64,000 nucleotides of DNA from Macrobrachium rosenbergii (Eukaryota > Arthropoda > Malacostraca > Decapoda > Palaemonidae). This document shows positions 16,840 to 31,629 of this stretch, piece by piece. The notes beneath the pieces were generated by a model, which ran no database searches, was not told the origin of the DNA, and worked only from the letters and a program-made list of their open reading frames with translations. A program made the position numbers and the translations under genes. The stretch lies in assembly GCF_040412425.1 (NCBI RefSeq), contig NC_089795.1, forward strand, positions 84,541,163 through 84,605,162, given 5' to 3'. The stretch's first letter is position 1, and every line of letters begins with the position of its first letter.

Positions 16840-18130
16840 GGATGTTGAAACATTTGAAAAGGAAGCATCCAATTGATGAAGAGGATCAGGAGAGTGAAAA
16901 TGACTCTCAGCCAAGTACAAGGAAAGAAGAAGCGAGTGATAAAAAAAAATAAAAAATCCGGCACTATACTGAGAGTTATCTGGCTGTTGGATTCACGTGG
17001 ACAGGACACGAAAACTGTGAGAGAAATAAGCAAAGTTCCTGTTTCTGATACAACAGTTAGTAGGCGTGCGGATGACATGTCCCCAAATATTTCAGAACAT
17101 TTTGTCTGAGATACTGAAACATACAAAGATTGCCCTGCAAGTTGATGAGTCGACGGATATAACGGGTCAAGCTCACCTGCTAGCATTTGTTCGATTTGAA
17201 AATGAGGGTAAGATAATGGAGAACTCTTTGTGCTGTAAAGAGCTGCCAGACACGTCTTTATATCTGGAATCTTGTGGTTTGTCTTGGAATCAACGTGCTC
17301 CCTCCGTGACTGGCTCAGTAAAAGGCTATGTATCACGTGTAAAGAAATATTAAAGCAAGTTCTAGATGTAATTGTTAACTTGGTCAGTTTCATAAAGCAA
17401 CGCCCTCTTGAGTCTCGCATGTTTGCCAGGTTGTGTGAAAATATGCAAAAAGATCACGTGACACTCCTTTCGCACACCGAGGTCAGATGGCTCCCCACAG
17501 GGAAAGTTGTCATGGGTATTTAAGCTGCGAGAAGAATAATTGCTGCTTTTCTTCAAAGAGAACGATAAAGTAAGTTTCGATGAGCATCTTTAATCCACAG
17601 ACTGGCAGATGAAATTAGCTTGTTTGGCAGACACTTATCACCATTTAAATAACCTGAACTCCAGCATGCAGGGTCGGCAAGAAAACATTGTGACTTCGAC
17701 AGACAGGCTTGTTGCTTTCAAGAATAAACTTATTGTTTGGAAAAAATCTCTCTCAAGAGGCAATGCTGAAATGTTTCCACTTCTACTTCAAGTTCATACC
17801 GAGATGATTATCAAGAAATCATACCCTTAATTACGAGTCATTTGGAATCACTGGCTGAAAAAGTTGATAAGTACTTCCCATCCTTATCGTCAGATTTGTA
17901 TGATTGGCTTAGAAATCCCTTTACTGAGCTCTTCAAATTCGCAAAACCTGCTCAATCTACAAGAACGGGAAGAAATAACTGAACTAAAGTGTGATGAAGC
18001 CTTGAAGACAATGTTTAGTGCAGTACCACTTGATGTCTTCTGGATTTCTGTAAGAGAAGAGTAGCCTACCCAATCGTCTCAGCAAAAGCTTTGGATATTT
18101 ACTCCCATTTTCTACTTCTTACCTAGTCTT
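16840..18130 (+). pseudogene. hAT transposase relic (ZBED/Buster type)
   Basis: Fragments in different frames follow the order of a BED-finger hAT transposase: MLKHLKRKHP (zinc-finger end), ESYLAVGFTWTG, LQVDESTDITGQAHLLAFVR (DDE-region motif), APSVTGSVKGYVSRVK, HTEVRWLPTGKVV, LADTYHHLNNLNSSMQG and FWISVREE with YPIVSAKAL-like sequence. Many stops and frameshifts separate the pieces. Terminal repeats were not found. Confidence 0.75.
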
Positions 18131-18318
18131 TTCGTCTTTTATTTCGAAACTTTTGTAGGCTATCAAGATTTCCATCGGTCTTCTTGCTAGCGTTTCCCGT
18201 ATCCTGAGTCCGTGGCAATTTATAATTCTTATTTCAGCATTTCATGTATATCATCAGTAATTTCTTAATAAATATAAAACATGCGTTAATTTTATTACAC
18301 TTTCTTATTCTATTATGA

Positions 18319-19164
18319 TTTTTTTTTTTTTTTTTTTCCATCACTTTCATCCTATTCAACTGGGTGGTTTTTATAGTGTGGGGTTCCGGGTTGCACCCTG
18401 CATCATAAGGTCATCACTTTTCTCACTATGTGCGCTGTTTCTAGTAGCACACTTTTCTGCATGAGTCCTAGAGCTACTTCGGCATCTAGTTTTTCCAGAT
18501 TCCTATTCATGGATCTTGGGATCGTGCTCAGTGTTCCTATGACAACGGGTATAATTTCCACTGGCATATTCCATATCCTTCTTATTTCGATTTTCAGGTC
18601 TTGATACTTAAAAATTTTTTCTGTTTCTTTCTCATCTACTCTGGCGTCCCATGGTATTGCGACATCAATGAGTGATACTTTCTTCTTGATTTTGTCAGTC
18701 AACGTCACGTCTGGTCTATTGGCACGTATCACCCTGTCTGTTCTGATACCATAGTCCCAGAGGATCTTTGCCTGATCGTTTTCTATCACTCCCTCAGGTT
18801 GGTGTTCGTACCACTTATTACTGCAAGCTAGCAGGTGTTTCTTGCACAGGCTCCTGTGGAAGGCTTTTGCTACTGAATCGTGCCTCTTTTTGTACTGGTT
18901 CTGTGCAAGAGTCGGACATTTGCTTGCTAAATGGTTAATGGTCTTGTCTTTCATATGCATATGGGTGAGATGTTATTTCCATCTATTGTTCTTTGGACAT
19001 ATCTGGTGCTTAGGGACTGATCTTGTGCCGCTGTTAGCATTCCTTCTGTTTCCTTCTTGAGTTCTCCCCTCTGTAGCCATTGCCATGTTTCATCGCTGGC
19101 CAGTTCTTTTGTCTGCCTCATGTACTGTCCATGCATTGGTTTGTTGTGCCATTCCCCTGTTCTG

Positions 19165-19165
<1 letters not shown>
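18319..19165 (-). pseudogene. LINE ORF2 C-terminal fragment with poly(A) tail
   Basis: A 185-codon open stretch at 18403-18960 contains CPTLAQNQYKKRHDSVAK, KWYEHQPEGVIEND, RPDVTLTDK, LIDVAIPWDARV and EKIFKYQDLKIEIRRIW, the familiar C-terminal domain after the reverse transcriptase in many animal LINEs. A second frame at 18951-19136 (MHGQYMRQTKELASDETWQW) supplies the preceding part across a frameshift. The plus-strand T run at 18319-18337 is the poly(A) tail. (ATT)n lies at the truncated 5' side. Confidence 0.75.
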
Positions 19166-19167
<2 letters not shown>

Positions 19168-19227
<60 letters not shown>

Positions 19228-19229
19228 TA
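19168..19229. repeat. (ATT)n microsatellite
   Basis: About 20 triplets at the truncated side of the LINE fragment; another (ATT)n tract with one interruption is at 19606-19666. Confidence 0.95.
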
Positions 19230-19307
19230 TAAAAATTTGATCGCACAGAGTCATTAAAATGATGGAGAAATTCACCATGATATCAGCTTAAATATGTATT
19301 AAAAAAA

Positions 19308-19311
<4 letters not shown>

Positions 19312-19377
<66 letters not shown>

Positions 19378-19422
19378 ATACATATATGTGTGTATATATA
19401 TATATACAATATATACATATGC

Positions 19423-19475
<53 letters not shown>
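19312..19475. repeat. Compound (TA)n-(TG)n-(TA)n microsatellite
   Basis: TA blocks flank a (TG)13 block and mixed TATG sequence. Confidence 0.9.
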
Positions 19476-19482
<7 letters not shown>

Positions 19483-19606
19483 CGCACACATAGCGAACAG
19501 TGAACACAAATGTGACTGAGGAGAATCGAGCAGGTTCTCGATTTCGTCTTACATATATTTATGACATATACTGTACACACTGACATCATTATGGATTTCT
19601 TCACCA

Positions 19607-19645
<39 letters not shown>

Positions 19646-19804
19646 CATTATTATTATTATTATTATTCATGTACCTATACCATCAATAATTATAGTCAAG
19701 ACAGGAAAACCTACTGCTAGGCTAAGCGTGGGGCATACCGTCTATAGACTATAATCATGTCGGTACAGTTTGACCAAGGAAGCTTCACCCCGTATACCTA
19801 CCTA

Positions 19805-19806
<2 letters not shown>

Positions 19807-19884
<78 letters not shown>

Positions 19885-20240
19885 CGAAGATGAAACCTAT
19901 TCATATGGAAGAAGCCCACCAAAGGGGCCATTGACTTGAGATTCGAGCTTCCAAAGAATATGGTATTCATTAAGATGAAGTAAGAGGAGGCAAAGGGAAA
20001 TACATAAAGAAGAGATCCCACTTATTAAAAAAGAAAAAAATAACAATAAATTAATATATAGATAAAAATGTATTAAAAAGCAAGGAGAACAGTATTAGGA
20101 TAGTAATGCACTGCATATTTGCTTGAAGTTTTGAAGTTCTAATTGCACGATATCTTTCGGGAGGCTCTTCCACAGTCCAACGGTGTGAGGAATAAAGGAC
20201 CTCTGGAGCTGCGAAGTTCGACAGCGAGGCACATTTGCTG
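19807..20240 (-). mobile_element. Non-LTR retrotransposon 3' end, copy 7
   Basis: (ATT)25 tail (19807-19882), the common 3' UTR, then the coding end (cgatatctttcgggaggctc, ttccacagtccaacggtgtg, aggaataaaggacctctgga). It is the longest copy of the family in the window. Confidence 0.7.
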
Positions 20241-20499
20241 CTGTAGGTGCTGCTGTCCATCGACAGTGGTCAAAGAAACTGTCTCAGGATTCAGGACTGG
20301 GTTGCCCTGGACTATTGCCTCCACCCTGTGAGGAAATGTATCGGTGTTTTTATATGCTGGGATTACTATTATTATTATTATTGCTGAAATCCTATTCAAA
20401 CGATTTGCCGCTGGCTGGGAAATGTTTTTGCTTGTCCATGAAATATTGTTGAGTCATTTGTTCCTGAGGAGTTTTTCTGCAGCTTAATTTTCCTTGTTA

Positions 20500-20990
20500 C
20501 CCCCATAGTCTTTTGGATAAGTTACGGTCACGACAGAGGTGAACACTTGGGTGGATCAAGATGGCGATGGAGTGATGCATGAAGTCAGAGAAGGTGAACA
20601 ATTGTGGGGTAAGACAATTATTAATGAATGGCGTGGAGTAGCTGGTGTTTGCAGATGATACTGTGCTGATTGGTGATAGTGGATAGAATCTGCATAGACT
20701 AGTATAAGAGTCTGAAAGCGTTAGCAAGAGTAAGGTTATGAGAGTAACTGGATGGAAGAAAAATGTAGCTGTTGATTTACATAAGTATTTGGGAGCAAAT
20801 ATAAAGGATGATGGTAATGGCAGCATGGGACTATTTAAGGATGGTATGGTGGCGTGGAAAGATGGACGACAGTAGAAAGGAGAATATTCTTAATAACAAG
20901 GAAGCACAAGAATATGTTCAAGATAGGAGTGCAATGCACAGTGTGTGTAGTGTTTGATGCACCGCTGATGAACCATCTCTGTAGATGTAT
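20500..20990 (+). pseudogene. Reverse-transcriptase relic of a LINE
   Basis: Contains VFADDTVLIGDSG (FADD catalytic motif at 20648-20659), SKSKVMRVTGWKKN and HKYLGANIKDDGN, the usual series around and after the YxDD box. Stops interrupt every frame. A hAT MITE abuts its 3' end. Confidence 0.65.
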
Positions 20991-20991
20991 G

Positions 20992-21278
20992 CAGTGGTTC
21001 TCAACCAGGGGAGAACTTCAGAGTTTCGGGGGTGGGTGGGGGAATTGTGACCACAGAATGGCAGGCTCAAATTGGCTCTAGGACCACACAAAACGCAGTA
21101 TGCATCAGTCCGCACTACTGAGGGGTCACGCTGGGCTGTCTCTCTACTATGTGTTTAGTATTTTGCATATTAATTAGAATGCACCTTTTGAGGCAAACAA
21201 TTTTGGAAAGGAGGCGGGGGAGCTGACATTCTGACATGGTAAAAGGGTACGCGGGCCAAAAAAGGTTGAAAACCACAG
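20992..21278. mobile_element. hAT-type MITE
   Basis: Starts CAGTGGTTCTCAACC, a canonical hAT terminal repeat, and ends GGTTGAAAACCACAG, its inverted partner with two changes. About 287 bp, non-coding. No 8-bp target duplication could be seen. Confidence 0.65.
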
Positions 21279-24200
21279 AGCAAAATGTTTGCAGAAATTT
21301 AACTGAAAAGGGACCGTCCACAATTCAGCAGTTAAGGTGAGTGTAACAGTGACCATCTGTCAGGGGATCAGGCTATCACAAAACCCAGCAGGTGACTCGG
21401 AATATATTTTTATTCAAACATAATTCGGATGCCTGGAGTAATTTTTTGTATTTGTTTAATCCTTGCAAGTTTCATACTAAACTTTCAAGGCCTAGCAGTG
21501 ATTATCAGTGGATTTCGGTGTGGTGAATTTTTTCACAGCCGTCGTCATGGACCATAATCTATGTGACGAGTTTAAATCATTCAATCTCTCCCTCTCTCTC
21601 TTAAACATTTTGGAAAATCACAACAGACAAAATCTATATTGCGTCTATTTGTTGTGGGTTTGAGCACATCCCCCCCCCGTCCTCACTAGAACACGCAACT
21701 AAAAGGAATCATTAGTGTTCTTTGAATGTTTCATCATCTTACATATTGTAATTGATAATTTAATTCGAAAGAAACGTTCTCTGGTCAGAGTTTGGTCCTC
21801 ATTTCAATTCCACCTAAGTTTCAATTTGAGTTCGTACTAAATTTAATTGCTGTTGATATTACAGCTTTGTTGCGCTTGAAATATTCTTATGGTAAATATC
21901 TGAGCTCTTCCGGGCTTGTTATACTGAATACTATATCATTTGTATGAAAAGGAAAAAAGGAATCCACTTGAATATAAAAAGTATTTCTTCATTGTGGCAG
22001 AGAAGGTTTAGCCAAGTTGCGCGAATCGGCCTTTAATTCTAACGATTCATTTTCTTTGATGTCATGAAGACAGAAAACGGAGAAACTTGAATACATCCTA
22101 TGGAGGCGAACAGGACAGGTGTTTTCTTGGAATACATTCTGTATTTCTTGTATTTACTTCTTATTCGTCTTTTCCATAACATTTCATCAATCTATAGAAT
22201 GCAGTGCAGTAAGAAGTGGTCTGTGAAGTCCCCAAACCACGGCACATGTCCTTTTCGCCAGCGGCCTTCCCTTTTTCAATTCTTCCATTAGAGTCTCTTC
22301 TCTTCCGTTCTTTACAATCACGTCCACAAACATTAACAAGCATGTATTAACCCAACCCACTCTTACTCCATTCAGTTTTATATCTCTTCAGGTCTATACA
22401 TTAAAAAGCCAATACAGATTCTCTCTCTCTCTCTCTTGAGAGAGAGAGAGAAATGGATAACAGGCCTTCGAGTAATATATTTTTTGGTCAATATTTTTAA
22501 TCATCATATATGATCGCTTTATGTTTCTAACTTTAATAATTAGTAATTAGTACCGAATTATTAAACAGCAACGGAGTATTATGGTAACAGCATATGATAA
22601 TATCTGTGTTGTTTCCATCACGAGAGAGAGAGAAATCGGTTGATAACTAAGCACAGCTTCCTTCGTAAAACCCCACCACGTTTGTCAGGGAGACTAGTTC
22701 CGTTGGTTAGACCGAGTCCAGTGGTCCACAAGCATTCTTTATATTCGACCAACCGAGAAGTTTTTTTGTTTGGTATGGAGCGGAAGATATCTGAGCATAT
22801 CTTTGTAATGCCATACTTTTTCCCTCGTATGTATGCGTATATATCTGTCATTTCCCTTATTTGCTCAACAGAAGCAACTCGAAAATGGAATATCATTACG
22901 TAACAGATGTGAAGGGATAGAAAACTTTCGATATATATTGTAAAAAATCGGTAAATTTCAACTGAATAAAAATCCAATATAATCCGTCGTGCAGCTTTCT
23001 GTCAAACTTTGTCAATTTTACAGTGTTAATTTCGTACCCTTTTGTATATATAAACCAAGAAGTATCCTTCTCTTAAAAATAATAAAAAAAATAAGCTTCC
23101 ATATTATGATGCTTTGTTGCAAAAACGTAGATATGGATTTTACAATGAGATTATCTTATAACATTCTATTCCAGTAGCGGAGGACACGTTACTAGCTGGT
23201 ATTGCACATATGCGCAGTTAATGTTTTCAATGCTGAAATGTAGTTGCTCTTTTTCAACTTCTTCATGTCTAAGCAAAAATAATAAAATTAAAATAAATGA
23301 CAATCGTTAAGTGTCTCTTGAAGGTTGGAAAATTAAGAGTTTATGGGGTATTCCCTTTCCAGTTACCTCATGGTTTTGGAAATCTCTTGATGCGTTTTAG
23401 AATAATCTTTAAGAAAGATTTCGCAAATAGCCCTATGTGGTTTTTTGTATATGAATCTGTTTGCGTTCTGAATACAGTTTCGCGGAAAGCATCGTACGCG
23501 CTTTACAAAATGATACTCATAACCCAAGCCTGACTTACAGGATTCGGTGTGATAAGATATATTTCTATCTGAGAGTGGGTTTTTTGTATCATTCCCGTCT
23601 CGAGAGAACTTGATATGTCGTTGCAGGGACAGAAAGATAATCTCATATCCTGTTGTTTATCGCTACGTGTCGTCAAGTTCGATGTTGGTGTTTTCTGTTT
23701 GAGAACAATCCGGCTGACAATTCAAGAGCAACTTGATGAAAGTACAAATGAAGATTGATGTTACACTGTGCCAAATACATTCTCTTGGAGGAGCGTCATG
23801 TCAAAACCTGCTGTTGTACCTCACTCAGTTATTTCTTTTTTCCGCTGTTAGCATTTTTCCATAGACTCTGGCTCAAGACCATATAGCCTACATGTCTCTG
23901 CTGGGTGGTCAAAGTACGAAGGCTTATAACAAGGTATTCACATCTTATCGACCATAAGCCGACTTATCCAACCAACCAACTTACCATCCAGGCCGTGTGC
24001 ACCATGACAGTCGCATACAATGAACCGTCGTATGATTTCTGGACACAGGCTTGAATCTTCAGATTTTCAAATGAGGCTGATGGTCTAATGGCAGCTCCCC
24101 GGCTCCTCCCCCCCAATGCCGCGGAGTATAGTATGTTGTCTTATATGGTATTATCATAGTATCCCCATCTACAGTTTACTATCCAAGTACTGACTAGACG

Positions 24201-24469
24201 TAATCATTTTTACTTCTGGTGCTTTTTCTTCCAGAGCACGCTTTCAAATCACAGGAAGACAAGACTAAAAATAAAGAAAACTGTTTTGAGGAAAGACCTA
24301 GAATTTTCTACAAATAATAAACTGCCCATTGAATGTTCACAACAGAGCATCATAGAGAAAGGATTATAGTTCAGCAGCAAAAATAACGATTTGGTAAGGC
24401 TAGCCTTGAAAAAATGTTCTGGGCGTAGTATTTCAGCGCAGCTGTTTTCTGCCATATCGCTTTTGAGCG
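21279..24469. other. No gene recognised
   Basis: Apart from the small hairpin at 22418 there is only moderately AT-rich, mostly unique sequence. Short open frames here (for example 22100-22291, with a hydrophobic run, and 22618-22977 on the minus strand) have no recognisable family and no splice context I trust. Confidence 0.5.
22418..22452. repeat. (CT)n/(AG)n perfect hairpin
   Basis: (CT)8 runs directly into ttgagagagagagagaga, giving a self-complementary palindrome of about 34 bp. Confidence 0.85.
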
Positions 24470-25015
24470 TTTTGCGCATGCGCGTATTAATTTTTTTTAC
24501 AACTTCCATAATACGTCATGGATGTTTCGTCATGTAAACTTTTCTGTGAGTTTGATACACACCAAACCAATTTATTGCCGTAATTACCAAAGCCTTCACA
24601 TTTGCAGTAAACTACCCTAATCGTATTTGTGAATTTTACCGTCACTCGCACTGTTTAGCATAGCTATAATAGTCGATAAAGTTGACGCTCTAGCTTGGTA
24701 AAGTATCCTACTAATACAGTCTCGGAAAGAGATGACCCGAGCACCGTTCAGATCCAGTAGCGCATTCCTCGGCTATCAGAAAGCAAGATGTCGTAGAAGA
24801 GGTGACTAATTACGCAGTATGATTTCTTATCATGTAAACAAGTTCATGATGAGGACGGAGAACTGAGCGCCGAATGCCTGTCACCTGTGGTGTTTGTGCG
24901 TCTGCGCAATAAAAGGAAACGTTGAGGACCTCTCTGTCCCGCTCCCGCATTTGCCTCAGTTATGGCCAGATGGCGACCATTACTGTAAAATCTAGGTCTA
25001 TAATTGCAATTAGAC
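24470..25015 (+). promoter_or_regulatory. Candidate promoter and non-coding first exon, plus strand
   Basis: Holds a GCGCATGCGC palindrome (near 24480, like an NRF1 site), AATAAAAGG as a TATA-like box (24908-24916), CCTCAGTTA as an initiator-like sequence (about 24955) and CAGATGGCGACC resembling a YY1 site (about 24967). A gtaaga donor follows 25015. The short frame from ATG 24962 stops after eight codons. It could serve gene B, 19 kb downstream. Confidence 0.27.
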
Positions 25016-27518
25016 GTAAGAGCTCCCCATGGCTGATCTCCTACCTTCCTAATTTAAGGTAAGACAGATACAAGGGTATTAATATACTTAAGGTATTAAG
25101 GAAAACGCGACGACGTCTCAAGTTACGTAGGGTGTGAATGCTCTTCATTGTCAGTTGGTGGAAATTTTTCCAGAGATCGTTGATTTTTAGACATAGGCCT
25201 GTTATTTTACGTTGTTAATTGTTTTTGTTGGAATTCTTAGGTGACAATGAAACAAGATGGGACAGAACGCAAAACATGGTAAGCAGTCTAAAAAACAGGC
25301 TTAGGCCTAGTTGCCTCAAGGAAACCAAATTTAATATTCTGAATAAATACCGGTTAATGAGACGTGCAATATGAATCATTATCCCCTGTTTTAATGTGAA
25401 TAGGCCTAATTGTTTGACCACAAATTGTTGTCAGATATTTTCACGCGTAAATTTCATCACAATTCGTTCATGGCCAAGTACAGTCATTCCACGGGAAGTT
25501 ATATCAGAAGAAAGGAACATGGTTAGGCCTAACCATGACCAGTCGATTTCATTCCATCTGTCCACTCACTAGCGTAGGTTAGCTGGACGTGACAGTAGGC
25601 AAAGCTAGCACTCGATTGGTTGCAATCAGTGTTCCCGATATCATAGGCTTAGGCAACAGTGATAAAGATGCAAGTGTTTTTTTCAGTAATTCATCAGAAT
25701 GGTTATATATGCAAACAACCCTCACTCCCTCTTATTTAGATATGAAACATGCGACGTATGTCGATAATATAATGACTAAATCGCATGGATGACGAGTCAG
25801 TAACAAAGGGTATGCTGAGGTCAAACGCAGAACGAATAATGGACTTGAAGCAATTTTTTGTCTCATTGTAGGTACATGAAAAGACGTCTGGTTATGCGAG
25901 TACAAATGAGGGATTTTAATAACTAATTGGATGTAAATCACATGAGTAGATTAGTATTAAAAATAAGTCAGAAGTATTGTTTATGAGGGTGTGTAGGACC
26001 TTGAGCTCAGTGAATGGAACAACAACTTCTGTCTTGGCTGGGAGGCGGGAAATTTGTTACATGGCATGATATCAATGGTATTGTGATTTTCTTTCCAAAA
26101 TTGCATATTTATATAATATTTTTTTGAGCATACAAATATAAAATATTTTTTTGAGCATACAAATATAATAGCTAAGTGCATGGACACTTTCTGACTATTT
26201 AGCTAAATAGCATATCGAGCAAGTTTAAAATCTGACCCAGTTCCCATCATCCTTGTGCCGATGACATACTGTATACGGCATAAAAGGCTAGCCAAGGCAT
26301 GCATTTTTTTTTTTATTGTTGGGTATTGGAACGATAATTGGATAGAATGAATAAATAATTATGGGTTACAATAAAAAACAGTTTTGACTGCAGTGGAAAG
26401 AATGTGTGCTTAAAAGAAGGCCACTAAAATAAAATACCTGGCGGATCATTAGCATTGATCCATGCTTCAAGTTTTAGCGGGAAACAATATTTAAAGGAAG
26501 TTTTAGCAGTAAGCAATACTAAAGGTTATTTTTCAGTTGACGGACAAAGATATTACTTAGGCATCATAAGTTGTTTTATTGTTACATGTGAAACTGCATA
26601 GAATGAAGTATGAACAGTTTTTGAGCATAGGTCTATGTTTCGTCTCGGCTACACTAAGGGGATACATCATAATTTCTGAAAGCTCATCGTTCATGTGTGT
26701 TTTATCTGAGTAGATTGTTTGATACGATCTCGTACCTCGTGTGCTTGTGTTGGTATATTATGAATACAAATCGATGAGTTTCATAAGGGGCGAGGTTTCG
26801 TTTCCAGTATAAACATTCAAATACGTTACTGGGAAATAGTTTGATAGTTAATCACAGTAAGCCAACGATATCGGAAACGTTGCTTGTCAGCCAATCACGT
26901 GCCACCCATGTGCAGGTGCCACATCTACGTCCGTGAGTGGATAGATGAAATGAAACCGACGATAGCTAACAAAAGAAAGTTTATTGGAATTATTACCGTA
27001 TTCTCTGTTTTGAATACCAGGCGAATTATCTGCAGGTACTGGATTGCTACAACGAATTATGCTACTGGGACATTATAGTACTGAGTTAGTTCCTATGCTC
27101 CAACGCCGCATTCTTTTCATTCCGTTTCACGCCACTTGTCTTCAGTACCCAATAATCTTTGGTGAATCATTTACATTCCTCTGTTGCGAGTCACAAAACT
27201 CATTTTTTAACTGATGACCAAAAAGTTCTTTTGACCCCTTAACAACTCCCATCAGCCCTGCTTGAAGTTTGGGCATTAAGTGTTACCGTTGACCAGCATT
27301 CGCCCAATAGGCTTTTAAGTTTTCATGTTCGCTAAGTTTCAGTGAATCAAACTAGTGTGACCAATTGGAAAATACTGTCTGGAAAATACCGTTTGGACTA
27401 TCCAACGATCGGTGTGGTCAGCTGATTTTTAGCTATTAGATTCAGTGCTTCATAAAGTCTTATTTTTTGAAGATGAGTTTTGAAGATCGTATTAGTCTCA
27501 AATTACCCTAAAAGTTTA

Positions 27519-27521
<3 letters not shown>
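25016..27521. other. No gene recognised
   Basis: Unique-looking AT-rich sequence. A CCAAT box beside an E-box (ccaatcacgtg) occurs near 26893, without other promoter evidence. Confidence 0.5.

Positions 27522-27592
<71 letters not shown>
27522..27592. repeat. (AC)n microsatellite
   Basis: About 35 uninterrupted AC repeats. Confidence 0.95.
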
Positions 27593-27593
<1 letters not shown>

Positions 27594-27857
27594 GAAGATT
27601 TATGATTCATGAAATCAACGTACGCGTATCATTGTCATTTTTTCTGTTGAGCGATAAGGGGTTAGGCTGTATGTTGTCTTTCTTTAACCATCCACAATAT
27701 TTTTTTAATGAAACCAGTAATGGTTAAATGATGAAAATTCTTCTCGGGTTTTTACATATTAGTCTTTCAATATGTCTTTTCAGTTATAATTTAGTGCGGA
27801 ATCTTTCTATTGTGAAGGCAAGAAAGTTAAGTATATCTTAGTTAATTTAACCAGACC

Positions 27858-28066
27858 ACAGAGCTTATTAACAGCTCTCCTAAGGCTGGCCAGAGGGATT
27901 AGATTTATTTTACGTGGCTAAGAACCAACTGGTTACCTAGCAACGGGACTTACAGCTTATTGTGGGATCCGAACCACATGACCAGAAATAAATTCCTCTA
28001 AATCTGCATTAGCCGGTAGCGTGCCAGGCGACAGCTCTATCCATCCATCCAACGAAGAACTGATTG
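27858..28066 (-). mobile_element. tRNA-derived SINE
   Basis: The minus strand has GTGGTTCGGATCCCAC (B-box-like, near 27964-27979) and an upstream A-box-like gatagagctgtcgcctggc (near 28024-28042). The tail continues toward 27858. The boxes are those of an RNA polymerase III promoter; no cloverleaf is preserved. Confidence 0.5.
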
Positions 28067-28474
28067 TGACGGCAAATCTCCCCGTATTTGCAGTCTCGAC
28101 TACTAACTAATCACTAGACTAATAATGCACTTTCAGAGGCAAAAATTAATTTAAATGCATCTCTTGGTGCCATTGATTGTGCTCGCGTCTCTTACGAGTA
28201 TTACTAATGACAACGCTACTAGCAGAGGTTTAAAGCAACCATATGTGTTGAAGTTATTTTGTGTAGAAAATTGTTTCACAGACATATTACCATGAATTTC
28301 CAAAACATAAGGTTGCACTCAGCCTGCGGAGTCTATCTATGTACGGTATAGGCTATTGTTCTCTACAGGCATATATTTATTATTTAAAATCCTAATAAAA
28401 CAACACCTCAGACACCAGTTCTGTCTCCTGTGAACGTGTTAGTGAGAACATTCGTCAGGGATTTCCCGGATAAA

Positions 28475-31525
<3,051 letters not shown>

Positions 31526-31617
<92 letters not shown>

Positions 31618-31628
31618 TATATATATAT
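31526..31628. repeat. (TA)n microsatellite
   Basis: About 50 TA repeats immediately before the RTE element. Confidence 0.95.
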
Positions 31629-31629
31629 T

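Noticed and set aside
16809..17420. 203-codon minus-strand open frame
   Set aside because: It is antisense to the hAT relic, whose motifs read on the plus strand; the long frame is incidental.
19090..20021. Poly-Asn, poly-Ile and poly-Tyr frames
   Set aside because: They come from (ATT)n microsatellites.
22618..22977. 119-codon minus-strand frame
   Set aside because: No recognisable motif, no splice support, composition like its surroundings.
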